Source of the DNA: Megalobrama amblycephala
Taxonomy: Eukaryota; Chordata; Actinopteri; Cypriniformes; Xenocyprididae
Length of the DNA: 64,000 nt
Reading direction: 5' to 3'
Assembly (NCBI RefSeq): GCF_018812025.1
Contig: NC_063054.1
Coordinates: 9,826,582-9,890,581 of the forward strand
In this document: one piece after another, positions 38,972 to 52,924 of the stretch
How the letters are laid out: each line of letters begins with the position of its first letter
Numbering within the stretch: the stretch's first letter is position 1
The notes under the pieces: generated by a model
The model's input: the letters and a program-made list of their open reading frames with translations, nothing else
What the model was told of the DNA's origin: nothing
Database searches by the model: none
Program-made: the position numbers and the translations under genes

Positions 38972-39918
38972 AGGTGCTGAAGAACATGTTTTCAAAAGAT
39001 GTAATATAAGTCTTAAGTGTCCCCTGAATGTGTCTGCGAAATTTCAACTCAAAATACTCCATAGTTTTGTTTTTTTTTTATTAATTTTTTTAACTGCCTA
39101 TCATTATAAATGCACCGATTCAGGGTACGCGGCCCCTTTAAATCTCGTGCTCCACGCCCCAAGAGCTCGCGCTTGCCTTAAACAGCATAAACAAAGTTCA
39201 CACAGCTAATATAACCCTCAAAATGGATCTTTACAAAGTGTTCGTCATGCAACATGTCTAATCGCGTAAGTATAGTATTTATTTGGATGTTTACATTTGA
39301 TTCTGAATGAGTTTGATAGTGCTCCGTGGCTAAAGCTAACATTACACACTGTTGGAGAGATTTATAAAGAATGAAGTTGTGTTTATGAATTATACAGACT
39401 GCAAGTGTTTAAAATTGAAAATAGCGACGGCTCTCTTGTCTCTGTGAATACAGTAAGAACCGATGGTAACTTTAACCATATTTAACAGTACATTAGCAAC
39501 ATACTAACGAAACATTTAGAAAGACAATTTACAAATATCACTAAAAATATCATGATATCATGGATCATGTCAGTTATTATTGCTCCATCTGCCATTTTTC
39601 ACTGTTGTCCTTGCTTGCTTACCTAGTCTGATGATTCAGCTGTGCACAGATCCAGACGTTAATATTGCCTGCCCTTGTGTAATGCATTGAACATGGGCTG
39701 GTATATGCAAATATTGGGGGCGTACACCCTGACTGTTACGTAACAGTCGGTGTTATGTTGAGATTCGCCTGTTCTTCGGAGGTCGTTTAAACAAATAAGA
39801 TTTATATAAGAAGGAGGAAACAATGGAGTTTGAAACTCACTGTATGTCATTTCCATGTACTGAACTCTTGTTATTCAACTATGTCGAGGTAAATTCAATT
39901 TTTGAATCTAGGGCACCT
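38972..39918. mobile_element. TTAA-flanked MITE, uninterrupted copy
   Basis: TTAA at 38968-38971 and 39919-39922; ends AGGTGC and GGCACCT. 947 bp. Serves as the uninterrupted reference for the copy at 41761-48723. A third copy is inverted at 57229-58175. Confidence 0.88.
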
Positions 39919-41339
39919 TTAACAGCAGCATTCAAGTGAGAACTGTATTCTTATTAAAGCTACTAAAGTTATTCAGTCAAGAGCAGTGAGTGATTTTCTG
40001 TTTTTCTTTTGTTGTTTGGTTTATATTAACAGCAGTAGGTTACGCTGCTGTCACTTTAATTTACAGATCTAATATACACATGTGATTTCTTTCCCTGCTG
40101 TTTACGTTCACAGACATAACCGAATGTGTTTATGTGAACTTTGTGTGTTTTTGACAGTTTTAGTGCAATAAGACGTAAGAGAAATCACAAGACGCGTCAT
40201 CTAACAGTCAGCTTTCTGTGTGCGTGCTTCAGATGTGTGCACTCAGAAAACCCTATATCAGAAGTTTAAACTGATATGGCTTTAAAACACATGCAAATAA
40301 TTAACTTTTGTGATGATGAAGAACTGCAATGTCACATGAGCGTGACCGCAATAGAGATGATGATAAAACCAAACAGATGTTTTGTTAGTTTTTGGCAGAG
40401 TATTCGAGGCACGAGCTGTACAGGCTCCACCCTCTTCTGGAAGCAGCAGCTCATTTGCATTTAAAGATACATGCATGAATACAGCATGTTTTTCCTTCCA
40501 CTCAAAAATGGGCATTTACAACATGGTATAATAAATGATCTGTGGGGTATTTTGAGCTGAAACTTCACAGACACATTCTGGGGACTCCTGAGACTTACAT
40601 TACATCTTGTAAAAAGCTGCATAATAGGTTCTTAACACACTTAAGTACACCTTTAAAAAGAGCACTGATTATATCAAATTGAAAGTTTTACTTTACACTA
40701 CATTTTAAATCATTATGTTTTAATATTTTGCAATGCTCTAAAGAAATAATCTTATTTTGATGTGTTGACAAACATAAAGCATATGTAAAGTACTTGATTA
40801 TAATTTTAACTGTAGCGTGTTAATTGATATTACATTTAAAGGAAATGTATTTCAAAGGTACTAAATTGCAACTTCATTAAAAATGTGTAATTAGAAATAT
40901 ATTTATATACATGACATGATGCTTTTCAGTAGAAATTAAACTGAAGTATATTTAGTTTACCATAAATGCTTGTCTGTATTTCAGAGACAGTAGAAATAAT
41001 TATGAAATTACATATAAAGATGCACATAAATCCAAAAACATTACATTCAGTTTGCACTTACTGTAAGTATATTCTTTTAAAATGTATTATTTCTGTAATA
41101 AGTACTCATTCTATAAATATGCTAAAGTGTACTACATTTTCACAAGGCCTATCACAAAACTGAAAATGTAAAATCATCATACTCCGTTTTAAGTGTGAAA
41201 TCATTAAGTTTGTGTGGGCACATGACATGATAGTTTGATAATGAAAGCTGCCCATTAACCTTATTCAAAACTTTTTAACAAAGCAACCCTCTTTCTCAAA
41301 GTTTGTTTAACACGTCACTGACAACACTTCATATTTCAG

Positions 41340-41700
41340 CAGGGAAAATAGCACCTCGCAGTCAGACGGGTTGTCATAAGATGTCATCCACTGTAGCAAC
41401 TCTCGAGTTAACTGCCAGACCCATGGGGGTGCGTTTCTCCTTCCCCCCGTGCATTCGGCGTGTGGCGTGTGTATTGTGTTAGTGATGTTTTAATGACTCT
41501 AGATGAAGTGGGTGGTGAGGGGAAGATTGCCACTTGCAGTAGATTTCAGCAGATGATTGCTCTTCAGCGGCAGGAGGCTGACACTAGCGCCGGGGCCCTG
41601 GTGTTTCAGCCATCAGCCTGGAGGACGACTCGCTCCGAGCTCTTGACCTATTTCTGTCCTCTAATCACCTCTCTGGGTTAATGTCCCCCTTTATTTCCAT
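41340..41700. other. Repeat-poor GC-richer island, candidate conserved element
   Basis: Mixed composition, with a moderately long + frame (41460-41681) that I do not recognise. It may be a conserved non-coding element; nothing in the sequence proves it. Confidence 0.2.
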
Positions 41701-42272
41701 GGCCATTCAGTGTTTTAAGGCCATTTCTGAAGCTTTCTGTGGTTGAATTTTTAAGTTTAAAGGTGCCGTAGAACGTCTTTTCACAAGATGTAATATAAGT
41801 CTAAGGTGTCCCCTGAATGTGTCTGTGAAGTTTCAGCTCAAAATACCCCACAGATTTTTTTAAATAATTTTTTTTAACTGCCTATTTTGGGGCATCATTA
41901 ACTATGCACCGATTCAGGCTGCGCGGCCCCTTTAAATCTCTCGCTCCCTGCCCTCCCGAGCTCTCGACTATAAGTGCAGTCATACAGTGCATAAACAAAG
42001 TTCACACAGCTAATATAACCCTCAAATGGATCTTTACAAGATGTTCATCATTCATGCTGCATGCATGCATCGATTCCTGTAAGTATAGTATTTATTTGGA
42101 TGTTTACATTTGATTCTGAATGAGTTTGAGGCTGTGCTGCGTGGCTAAAGCTAACATTACACACTGTTGGAGAGATTTATAAAGAATGAAGTTGTTTATG
42201 AATTATACAGACTGCAAGTGTTTAAAAATGAAAATAGCGACGGCTCTTGTCTCCGCGAATACAGTAATAAAA

Positions 42273-44577
42273 TATAGCTGCAAGCAGCAATTCGGGGCCA
42301 AGCCCCAGAAGGGGCAGTAGCGCAATACGGAGCAGGTAGAGCAAAAACAGCAGAAATTGAATGTACATGCAAAACAGCTGGTTCAGAAGGACAGGTGGAA
42401 ATGAAATGAAAATCAATAGAAGTTCAGATGAGAATGAACACAGAATGAACTAAAAACACTTGTATCTAATTCAAGAGGAATAAAGATTAGTACAATGCTT
42501 ATTTGGATAAAAAAGGAATCAAAATGACTCATTACACACAATTGCATAATGACCACCCAACACGGGATTCGAACCCACAACCTCCAGGTCCAGTGTCCAT
42601 TGCGCATGTCATTGCACCACTGTGCAGGTGACTGTTGACACAACTGCCGAAGTTCACTAGTTTATGTGAAAATGGACTCAAAAAGAAGAATTTTTATGAA
42701 ACTGCACTGAATGTTATATTTAATAACTTTACTTTAGATCATTCTGCAGCTCATCATGCTGTAGCGCAATACAGAGCAGGAAGAAGAAAAACAGCAGAAA
42801 ATGAACAAACATGAAACACCTGGTTCAGAATTATGTGCGAGAATGAACTCAGAAAGTACAGAAGCTTAGATGAAAATGAACACAGCATGAAACAAAAAGC
42901 ATTTATTTCTAATCTAGAGGCAATAACGGAATCAAAACACACAATTTCATAAAACCACTCCACCCGAGATTCGAACCCACTATCTTTAGGTACAGGGCTC
43001 GTCAGGTACCTGGCTTTACACATTGAGCTACATTATGACACATGTTCAACATGTTGTGGAAGAGAACTTTTAGTGTAACAAAGAATTTACAAAAAAAACA
43101 TTTCTTAGCATGCTAACCATATTAGCATGCCAAGCTAACTTAATGCTAATGAAGCTCATGGTTAACTTGATAGCTGAAGAGCCACATTAAAAAGAATGAC
43201 AACTGGTTAGCATGCTAAGCAATTAGCATGCTAAGCTAACTAGCATAAGATAACAATCACAAGGAAGGTCACATTCAGAGACAAATATCTCGGGAACGGT
43301 AGCGAATATCAAAAATCCGTTCAGTCATTTCTATGCGGCTCGGTCCAAAGATCTTCTGAGCTGATTGTGGACAAAATAGGACAAAATTTGTGGGAGGAGT
43401 AGCGAAAAAACTGTTTTTCATTTATTTCAATATGGCAGACAGGTACATTTAAGGAAAATGACAAATGACACATCGTTGGAATTGGCATTAGCCAGGGAAT
43501 AAAATGACATAAAGTATACACGTTTTGGAAAGTGTTTTCAAAAGTTATAAGCATTTTTGCAAAAAACATTATATCTGTGGAACAGTAGGTGGCGCTGTGT
43601 TGAAACTTCTCAGGTACCTTCGGGACCTACTAAAGGTCATACATACTAATTTTTGTGAAGATATGTCAAATAGTTTAAAAGATATTGAAATTTATGACAA
43701 AATTCAAAATGGCGGACATGCTTTTCATCCGATGTTGACAAATTCAATATCCCCGGATTCGGCATGGCCCAAGGAATCCATAGACACCAAGATCTTGATT
43801 TTCTAATAAAGTGTTCAAAAGTTATTGGCCAAAATATCCATTTTACAGATCTCATGACCTGTAGGTGGCGCTGTTCCCAAATTCGGCAAGGAACCTCAGA
43901 TCATGGTCTTGATCAAGTGTACGAATTTTTGTTTTGATCGCTCAAAGTTTGGCTGAGATACAGCCTCTATAGCAATTTTGGGTAAACCTCATTAACTTCG
44001 TGACATCATAACTTTTGAACAAAGATGAATAAAAAAAAATCTGCTCAGTCATTTCTGTGCGGCTCAGACCAAAGATCACCTGATCAAAGTCTGGACAAAA
44101 TTGGACAAATTTTGAAGGAGGAGTAGCGAAAAAACGGACTACTGTACTTTTCAAAATGGCCGCTACTGTAATGGGTGGAGACTTAATGTAAGAATTTGAA
44201 TAGAATCAGCATGAAGAGACAAATCAGATGAACTAAATTGTATTTTTCTAGAGCAAATGGTTCAAAAGTTATAACCTTTAGAATGTTGAATTTTTGAACT
44301 GGTGGTGGCGCTATAGAGTTGGTCCTTGAGACTCCAAAATTGGTCAGATTTCTAGACATGACCATCACTACAAGTGTGCCAAATTTCATCATTTTCTCAT
44401 GTTCCGTTGATAGGGCTGCCATAGACTCCCATTCGGGAGGAAGAATAATAATAATAAAAGGGAAAACGTACAATTACAATAGGGGCTACAGCCCCTTTGG
44501 GGCTTGGCCCCTAATAATAAAAGGGAAAACGTACAATTACAATAGGGGCTACAGCCCCTTTGGGGCTTGGCCCCTAA
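42273..44577 (+). repeat. Array unit 1, with duplicated 3' terminus
   Basis: The only unit with the 5' end. It has two minus-strand tRNA-like segments (B box near 42563 and 42968), the TTAGCATGCTAA block (43105-43245), two GTAGGTGGCGCT motifs (near 43586 and 43862) and GGTGGTGGCGCTATAG (near 44300). The terminal ~62 bp, including the hairpin, occurs twice in tandem (ending near 44514 and 44577). Confidence 0.8.
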
Positions 44578-46590
44578 TGAAAATCAATAGAAGTTCAGAG
44601 AATGAACACGGAATGAACTAAAATACTTGTATCTCATTGAAGAGGAATAAAGATTAGCACAATCCTTATTTGGATAAAAAAGGTATCAAAATGACTCATT
44701 ACACACAATTGTATAAAGGAACCCCACACGAGATTTGAATCCACGACCTCCGGGTCCAAGGTCCATTTCTCATCTCATTGCACCACTGTGCAAGTGAATG
44801 TTTCCACACCTGCCGAAGTTTATTAGTTCATGTGAAAATGAACTCAAAATGAAGAATTCTTATAAAGCTGCACTTTAGATCATTCTGCAGCTCATCATGC
44901 TGTAGTGCAATACAGAGCAGGAAGAGGAAAAACAGCAGAAAATGAACAAACATGAAACAGCTGGTTCAGAATTACGGGCAAGAATGAACTCAGAATGTAC
45001 ATAAGCTTAGATGAAAATGAACACAGCATGAAACAAAAAGCATTTATTTCTAATCCAAGAGGCAGTAAAGGAATCAAAACACACTATTTTATAAAACCGC
45101 TCCACCTGGGATTCGAACCCACTAACTTCGGATACAGGGCTCTTCAGATAACTGGCTTTACACATTGAGCTACTTGAGGATGCACATTCAACAGACTGTG
45201 GAAGAAACCTTTTAGTCTAACAAAGAATTCACAAAAAAAGCATTACTTAGCATGCTAACCATATTAGCATGCTAAGCTAACTTAATGCTAATGAAGCTCA
45301 TGGTTAACTTGATAACTGAAGAGCCACATTAAAGAGAATGACAACTGGTTAGCATGCTAAGCAATTAGCATGCTAAGCTAACTAGCATAAGACAACAAAC
45401 ACAAGCAAGGTCACATTCAGAGATGAATATCTTGGGAATGGTAGCGAATATCAAAAATCCATTCAGTCATTTCTGTGCGGCTCGGTCCAAAGATCACCTG
45501 AGCTGATTTTGGACAAAATTGGACAAAAATTGTAGGAGGAGTAGCGAAAAAACTGTTTTCCATTTATTTCAATATGGCGGACAGGTACATTTAAGGAAAA
45601 TGACAAATGACACATCGTCGGAATCGGCATAAGCCAGGGAATAAAATGACATAAAGCATACACATTTTGGAAAGTGTTTTCAAAAGTTATAAGTGGTTTT
45701 GCAATAATCATTACATCTGTGGAACAGTAGGTGGCGCTGTGTTGAAACTTCTCAGGTACCTTCAGGACCTTCTAAAGGTCATACATACCAATTTGTGTGA
45801 AGATATGTCAAATTGTTTAAAAGTTATTGCAATTTATGACAAAATTCAAAATGGCGGACACGTGGTTCATCCGATGTTGACGAATTCGATATCCTCGGAT
45901 TCGGCATGGCACAGGGAATCCATAGACACCAAGATCTTGATTTTCTAATAAAGTGTTCAAAAGTTATTGGCCAAAATAGCCATTTTTCAGATCTCATGAC
46001 CTGTAGGTGGCGCTGTTCCCAAATTTGGCATGGAACCTCAGATCATGGTCTTGATCAAGTGTACCAATTTTAGTTTTGATTGCTCAAAGTTTGGCCGAGA
46101 TACAGCCTCTATAGCAATTTTGGGTCAACCTCGTTAACTTCGTGACATCATAACTTTTGAACAAAGATGAATAAAAAAAATCTGTTCAGTCATTTCTGTG
46201 CGGCTCAGACCAAAGATCACCTGATCAAAGTTTGGACAAAATTGGACAAATTTTGAAGGAGGAGTAGCGAAAAAACGGAATACTGTACTTTTCAAAATGG
46301 CCACTACTGTACTGGGTGGAGACTTAATGTAAGATATTGAATGTGATCAGTATGAAGAGAGGAATCAGTTGTATTGACATTCATTTTTCTGGAACAAAGG
46401 GTTCAAAAGTTATAACCTTTACAAAAGTGAATATTTGAACTGGTGGTGGCGCTATAGACTTAGTCCTAGATACTCCAAAGTTGGTCAAATTACTTTTAAT
46501 TACTATCACTACAAGCATGCCAAATTTGATAATTTTCCTTCTTATGGTTCATTGATTACCATACAGGGGGAAGAAGAATAACTACGAATT
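44578..46590 (+). repeat. Array unit 2, lacking 5' and 3' termini
   Basis: Starts at the equivalent of about 42406 and continues collinearly with unit 1 (offset 2,142 bp for the shared core). Two tRNA-like segments with B boxes near 44735 and 45112 are present. Its 3' part (46330-46590) diverges from units 1 and 3 and lacks the GC hairpin. Confidence 0.8.
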
Positions 46591-48256
46591 TGGACATAAA
46601 GGAATTGCATGTGATAGCTTCAGATTAGACCAGTTTTAGGCAGAATGCCTAGAACAGACACAAGTTCTGCATCTTTTCCTGCCACAGTACCTCATGCGGT
46701 CTGGGCATGTGTCACACTGAGTTTCGAACCCACGATGCAGAGCATTCGGGATCCGTGGCGTAACACATTGAGCTAATCAGCCATGCAAGTTCATCAGTAT
46801 GCTAAGCAGAGGTTTCAGTGTGAGAAAGAGTTCACAAAAAAAAAAGCTTCATAGCATGTTAACCATATTAGTATGCAAAGTTATTTAATGCCAACTAAGT
46901 TTTGGTTAACCTGTTGACTGAAGACCACATTAGAAAGAATAGCAATAGTTTAGCATGCTAAGCAATTACTGTGCTAAGCTAACTAGTATAAGACAACAAA
47001 CACAAGCAAGGTCACATTCAGAGATGAATATCTTGGGAATGGTAGCGAATATCAAAAATCCGTTCAGTCATTTCTGTGCGGCTCGGTCCAAAGATCATCT
47101 GAGCTGATTTTGGACAAAATTGACCAAAATTTGTGGGAGGAGTAGCGAAAAAACTGTTTTTGATTTAATTCAATATGGCAGACAGGTACATTTAAGGAAA
47201 ATGACAAATGACACATCGTCGGAATCGGCATAAGCCAGGGAATAAAATGACATAAAGCATACACATTTTGGAAAGTGTTTTCAAAAGTTATAAGTGGTTT
47301 TGCAATAATCATTACATCTGTGGAACAGTAGGTGGCGCTGTGTTGAAACTTCTCAGGTACCTTCAGGACCTTCTAAAGGTCATACGTACCAATTTGTGTG
47401 AAGATATGTCAAATTGTTTAAAAGTTATTGCAATTTATGACAAAATTCAAAATGGCGGACACGTGGTTCATCCGATGTTGACGAATTCGATATCCTCGGA
47501 TTCGGCATGGCACAGGGAATCCATAGACACCAAGATCTTGATTTTCTAATAAAGTGTTCAAAAGTTATTGGCCAAAATAGCCATTTTTCAGATCTCATGA
47601 CCTGTAGGTGGCGCTGTTCCCAAATTTGGCATGGAACCTCAGATCATGGTCTTGATCAAGTGTACCAATTTTAGTTTCGATTGCTCAAAGTTTGGCCGAG
47701 ATACAGCCTCTATAGCAATTTTGGGTCAACCTCGTTAACTTCGTGACATCATAACTTTTGAACAAAGATGAATAAAAAAAATCTGTTCAGTCATTTCTGT
47801 GCGGCTCAGACCAAAGATCACCTGATCAAAGTTTGGACAAAATTGGACAAATTTTGAAGGAGGAGAAGCGAAAAAAACAAATACTGTACTTTTCAAAATG
47901 GCCGCTACTGTAATGGGTGGAGACTTAATGTAAGAAGTTGAATAGCATCAGCATGAAGAGACGAATCAGATGAACTAAATTTAATTTTTCTATGACAAAC
48001 AGTTCAAATGTTAAAACCGTTAGAATGTTGAAATTTTGAACTGGTGGTGGCGCTATAGAGTTGGTTCTAGAGACTCCAAATTTGGTCCAATCACTATTCA
48101 TGAGCATCTCTACAACTGTGCCAAATTTCATCATTTTCTCATGTTCCGTTGATAGGGCTGCCATAGACTCCCATTCGGGAGGAAGAATAATAATAATAAA
48201 AGGGAAAACGTACAATTACAATAGGGGCTACAGCCCCTTCGGGGCTTGGCCCCTAA
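46591..48256 (+). repeat. Array unit 3, mosaic
   Basis: Starts with a different leader that has one tRNA-like segment (B box near 46717). From about 46990 to 47900 it is almost identical to unit 2 (offset 1,601 bp), but from about 47925 to the end it is closer to unit 1. It ends in the GC hairpin and CTAA. Confidence 0.8.
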
Positions 48257-48769
48257 TGATGGTAACTTTAACCACATTTAACAGTACATTAGCAACATGC
48301 TAACAAAACATTTTGAAAGACAGTTTACAAATATCACTAAAAATATCATGTAATCATAGATCATGTCAGTTATTATTGCTCCATCTGCCATTTTTCGCTA
48401 TTGTCCTTGCTTGCTTACCTAATCTGTTGATTCAGCTGTGCACAGATCCAGACGTTAATACTGGCTGCCCTTGTCTAATGCCTTGAACATGAGCTGGCAT
48501 ATGCAAATATTGGGGTCATAAATATTAATGATCCCGACTGTTATGTAACAGTCGGTGTTATGTTAAGATTCGACTGTTTTCCGGAGGTCTTTTAAACAAA
48601 TGAGATTTATATAAGAAGGAGGAAGCAATGGAGTTTGAAACTCAACGTATGTCTTTTCCATGTACTGAACTCTTGTTATTCAACTATGCCGAGGTAAATT
48701 CAATTTTTGATTCTAGGGCACCTTTAAATGGATGCTCAGATATAACTAAATGTTGCTTTAACGGAAGAG

Positions 48770-49075
48770 GTTTTAGTACACACCTGGGTTCAGCTGACCA
48801 TAAAGTTCAGTTTGTTTGATTAGTGTCAGCTGTAAAACTCAGGCTTGAGTCCTTTTGAAAAAGGGGATGTAGAGTTTGAACTCAAATTGTGTCAAATAAA
48901 TGTCAGAGTAGGCAGTAACTTTGTTGTTGTCGCACAGGAGGTTTTGGTGCACATCTGGGTTCAGTTGACCATAAAGTTCAGTATGTTTGATTTATGTCAG
49001 TTGCTTTAAAAGGGAGGTGTGGAGTTTGAATGCCACATGATGTGATGTGATGTGATGTGATGTAAAATAAAATAA
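48770..49075. repeat. Local duplication followed by short-unit microsatellites
   Basis: CTGGGTTCAG and GACCATAAAGTTCAGT followed by TTTGATT occur twice, about 170 bp apart. Then come five (ATGTG)-type units near 49037-49062 and an AAAT-rich run to about 49125. Confidence 0.75.
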
Positions 49076-49129
49076 TATAAAATAAAATAAATAAAATAAA
49101 AAATAATAAAAAATTAAATTAAATTAACC

Positions 49130-49345
49130 ATTTGTTGGTTTGTATTTATATAAACACAAATACATGTATATATTTAAGAAATATTTACATGCATATATTT
49201 ATATATAATTGACATTATATATAAATATTTGATTTTTATATTTTTCTTAAATATATACATGTATATGTATGTGTTACATACAAAATATACACAGTACACA
49301 CACATATATTATGTAAACACAAACTTTTGGATGCAATTAATGCCC
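49130..49345. repeat. AT-rich dispersed repeat (sibling at 59855-60170)
   Basis: Shares ATACACAGTACACACA and TATTATGTAAACACA with 59855-60170 and has a partly palindromic structure. Ends about 180 bp before exon C. Confidence 0.65.
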
Positions 49346-49495
49346 TATTGCAAATTATATTTATGTGAATTGTTTGAAAGTGTGATTAGTTTACTTTGAT
49401 AGTTTGGTATTTTATGTGCAATAATTCAGCCAATCAAAATGTTAAATGCCAAAGCTAAACTGTATCGTCTCCTCAAGCTGTATATGGAGCTCTAA

Positions 49496-51377
<1,882 letters not shown>

Positions 51378-51878
51378 TGAGAATTTACAATTTCTAATGC
51401 TCGGTCAAAATATGGCCACTTATATGTCAGCAGACGAACGAGAGTGGGAGAAAAGAGAAACAACAACAAACTCAAAAGGGAATAATGAAATATGCAATAC
51501 AAAAGGAGGAAAATACAGAAACAACAAATTTCTGAGAGGGCATATTTATTATTTATCTCAGAGAATAACATAATTAGACTCATATGAGGCTGGGTGCATA
51601 CTGAAGATTTTTTTTTTTTTTCTTTACTCTATTGCTTGTAAGATTGTAAATTAATGAGACGCGGGCAAAAAAAAAAAAAACAAGGCAGACTGTACAACAA
51701 CAACTGTCTCATATATAACAGTATGTGTGTGTGTGTGTAAGATTTTTAATGTTTTTAAAATAAGTTTCGTCTGCTCACCAAGGCTGCATTTATCTAATTA
51801 AAAATATAATTATTATTTAATTTTATATATATATAAATTAAATAATATACATATACAAATATAATAAAATATAATAAT

Positions 51879-51881
<3 letters not shown>

Positions 51882-51940
<59 letters not shown>
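51882..51940. repeat. (TA)n block 1
   Basis: About 29 TA units directly before the foldback element. Confidence 0.95.
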
Positions 51941-51947
<7 letters not shown>

Positions 51948-51950
51948 TAC

Positions 51951-52864
51951 AGTACAGTCCAACCACTAAGATTTTTAATGTTTTTAAAAGAAGTTTTGTC
52001 TGCTCACCAAGGCTACATTTATTTAATTAAAAATACAGTAAAAAACAGTAATATTGTGAAATATTATTTCAATTTAAAATAACTGTGTACTATTTAAATA
52101 TATTTGACAAAGTAATTTATTCCTGTGATGCAAAGCTGAATTTTCAGCATCGTTACTCCAGTCTTCAGTGTCACATGATCCTTCAGATTCTAATATGCTG
52201 ATTTGCTGCTCAATAAACATTTATGATTATTTTCAATGTTGAAAACAGTTGTGTACTTTTTTTTTCAGGATTCCTTGATGAATAGAAAGTTCAAAAGAAC
52301 AGCATTTATCTGAAATACAAAGCTTCTGTAGCATTATACACTACCGTTCAAAAGTTTGGGGTCAGTAAGAATTTTTATTTTTATTTTTTTGAAAAGAAAT
52401 TAAAGAAATGAATACTTTTATTCAGCAAGGATGCATTAAATCAATCAAAAGTGGCAGTAAAGACATTTATAATGTTACAAAAGATTAGATTTCAGATAAA
52501 CACTGTTCTTTTGAACTTTCTATTCATCAAATAATCCTGAAAAAAAATATTGTACACAAATATTTTGTACAATTGTACACATTAAATGTTTCTTGAGCAG
52601 CAGATCAGCATATTAGAATGATTTCTGAAGGATCATGTGACACTGAAGACTGGAGTAATGATGCTGAAAATTTAGCTTTGCATCACAGGAATAAATTACT
52701 TTGTGAAATATATTCAAATAGAAAACAGTTATTTTGAATTGTAATAATATTTCACAATATTACTGTTTTTACTGTATTTTTAATTAAATAAATGTAGCCT
52801 TGGTGAGCAGACGAAACTTCTTTTAAAAACATAAAAAATCTTAGTGGTTCCAAACTTTTGGACT

Positions 52865-52869
<5 letters not shown>
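51951..52869. mobile_element. Large foldback element within the (TA)n tract
   Basis: Ends AGTACAGTCCAA and TTGGACTGTACT are inverted. Arms of about 370-400 bp (51961-52325 against 52475-52860) are reverse complements, including TCTGCTCACCAAGGCT and GTGTCACATGATCCTTCAG. A partial third arm precedes it at 51739-51805. Fragments of the family lie at 28345-28560 and 31765-31985. Confidence 0.85.

Positions 52870-52920
<51 letters not shown>
52870..52920. repeat. (TA)n block 2
   Basis: About 25 TA units between two mobile elements. Confidence 0.95.

Positions 52921-52924
<4 letters not shown>

Larger units (their letters stand above)
37983..40631. mobile_element. TTAA-flanked element carrying two nested elements
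   Basis: TTAA at 37979-37982 and 40632-40635. Ends AGGGTACCTATTATG and CATAATAGGTTC are inverted with small differences. Inside it are a TTA-target MITE (38158-38858) and a TTAA MITE (38972-39918). Its own sequence near the right end (TGAGCTGAAACTTCACAGAC) is related to that of the 38972-type family in reverse. Confidence 0.7.
42273..48256 (+). mobile_element. Helitron-like composite element of three tandem units
   Basis: The left end is TATAGCTGCAAGCAGCAAT; the right end is ACAATAGGGGCTACAGCCCC plus a second GC stem and CCCCTAA. It lies between A and T of the target without a visible duplication. A GC-rich inverted repeat (GGGGCCAAGCCCC) sits about 20 bp inside the left end but at the very right end, so the inverted repeats are asymmetric. 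Absence of target duplication, a 3' hairpin with a CTAA terminus and tandem 3' ends suggest a non-autonomous Helitron or Helentron. No Rep/helicase gene is present. The short open frames of 60-100 codons inside are repeated with the units and are not genes. Confidence 0.7.
41761..48723. mobile_element. TTAA-flanked MITE split by a 6-kb Helitron-like insertion
   Basis: TTAA at 41757-41760 and 48724-48727. The left half 41761-42272 and right half 48257-48723 together match the 947-bp copy at 38972-39918. The interruption falls inside the word ACAGTAATAAA(N)GATGG, seen whole in the copy at 57229-58175. Nothing is missing or duplicated at the join beyond about one base. Confidence 0.92.

Noticed and set aside
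42273..48256. CRISPR-like or satellite array
   Set aside because: Units are 1.6-2.2 kb, diverged and eukaryotic, with transposon-like termini. There are no regular spacers.
43321..48303. Repeated open frames of 80-100 codons that look like a small gene family
   Set aside because: They recur because the Helitron-like units are duplicated. They overlap on both strands, lack domain similarity and stop at element landmarks.
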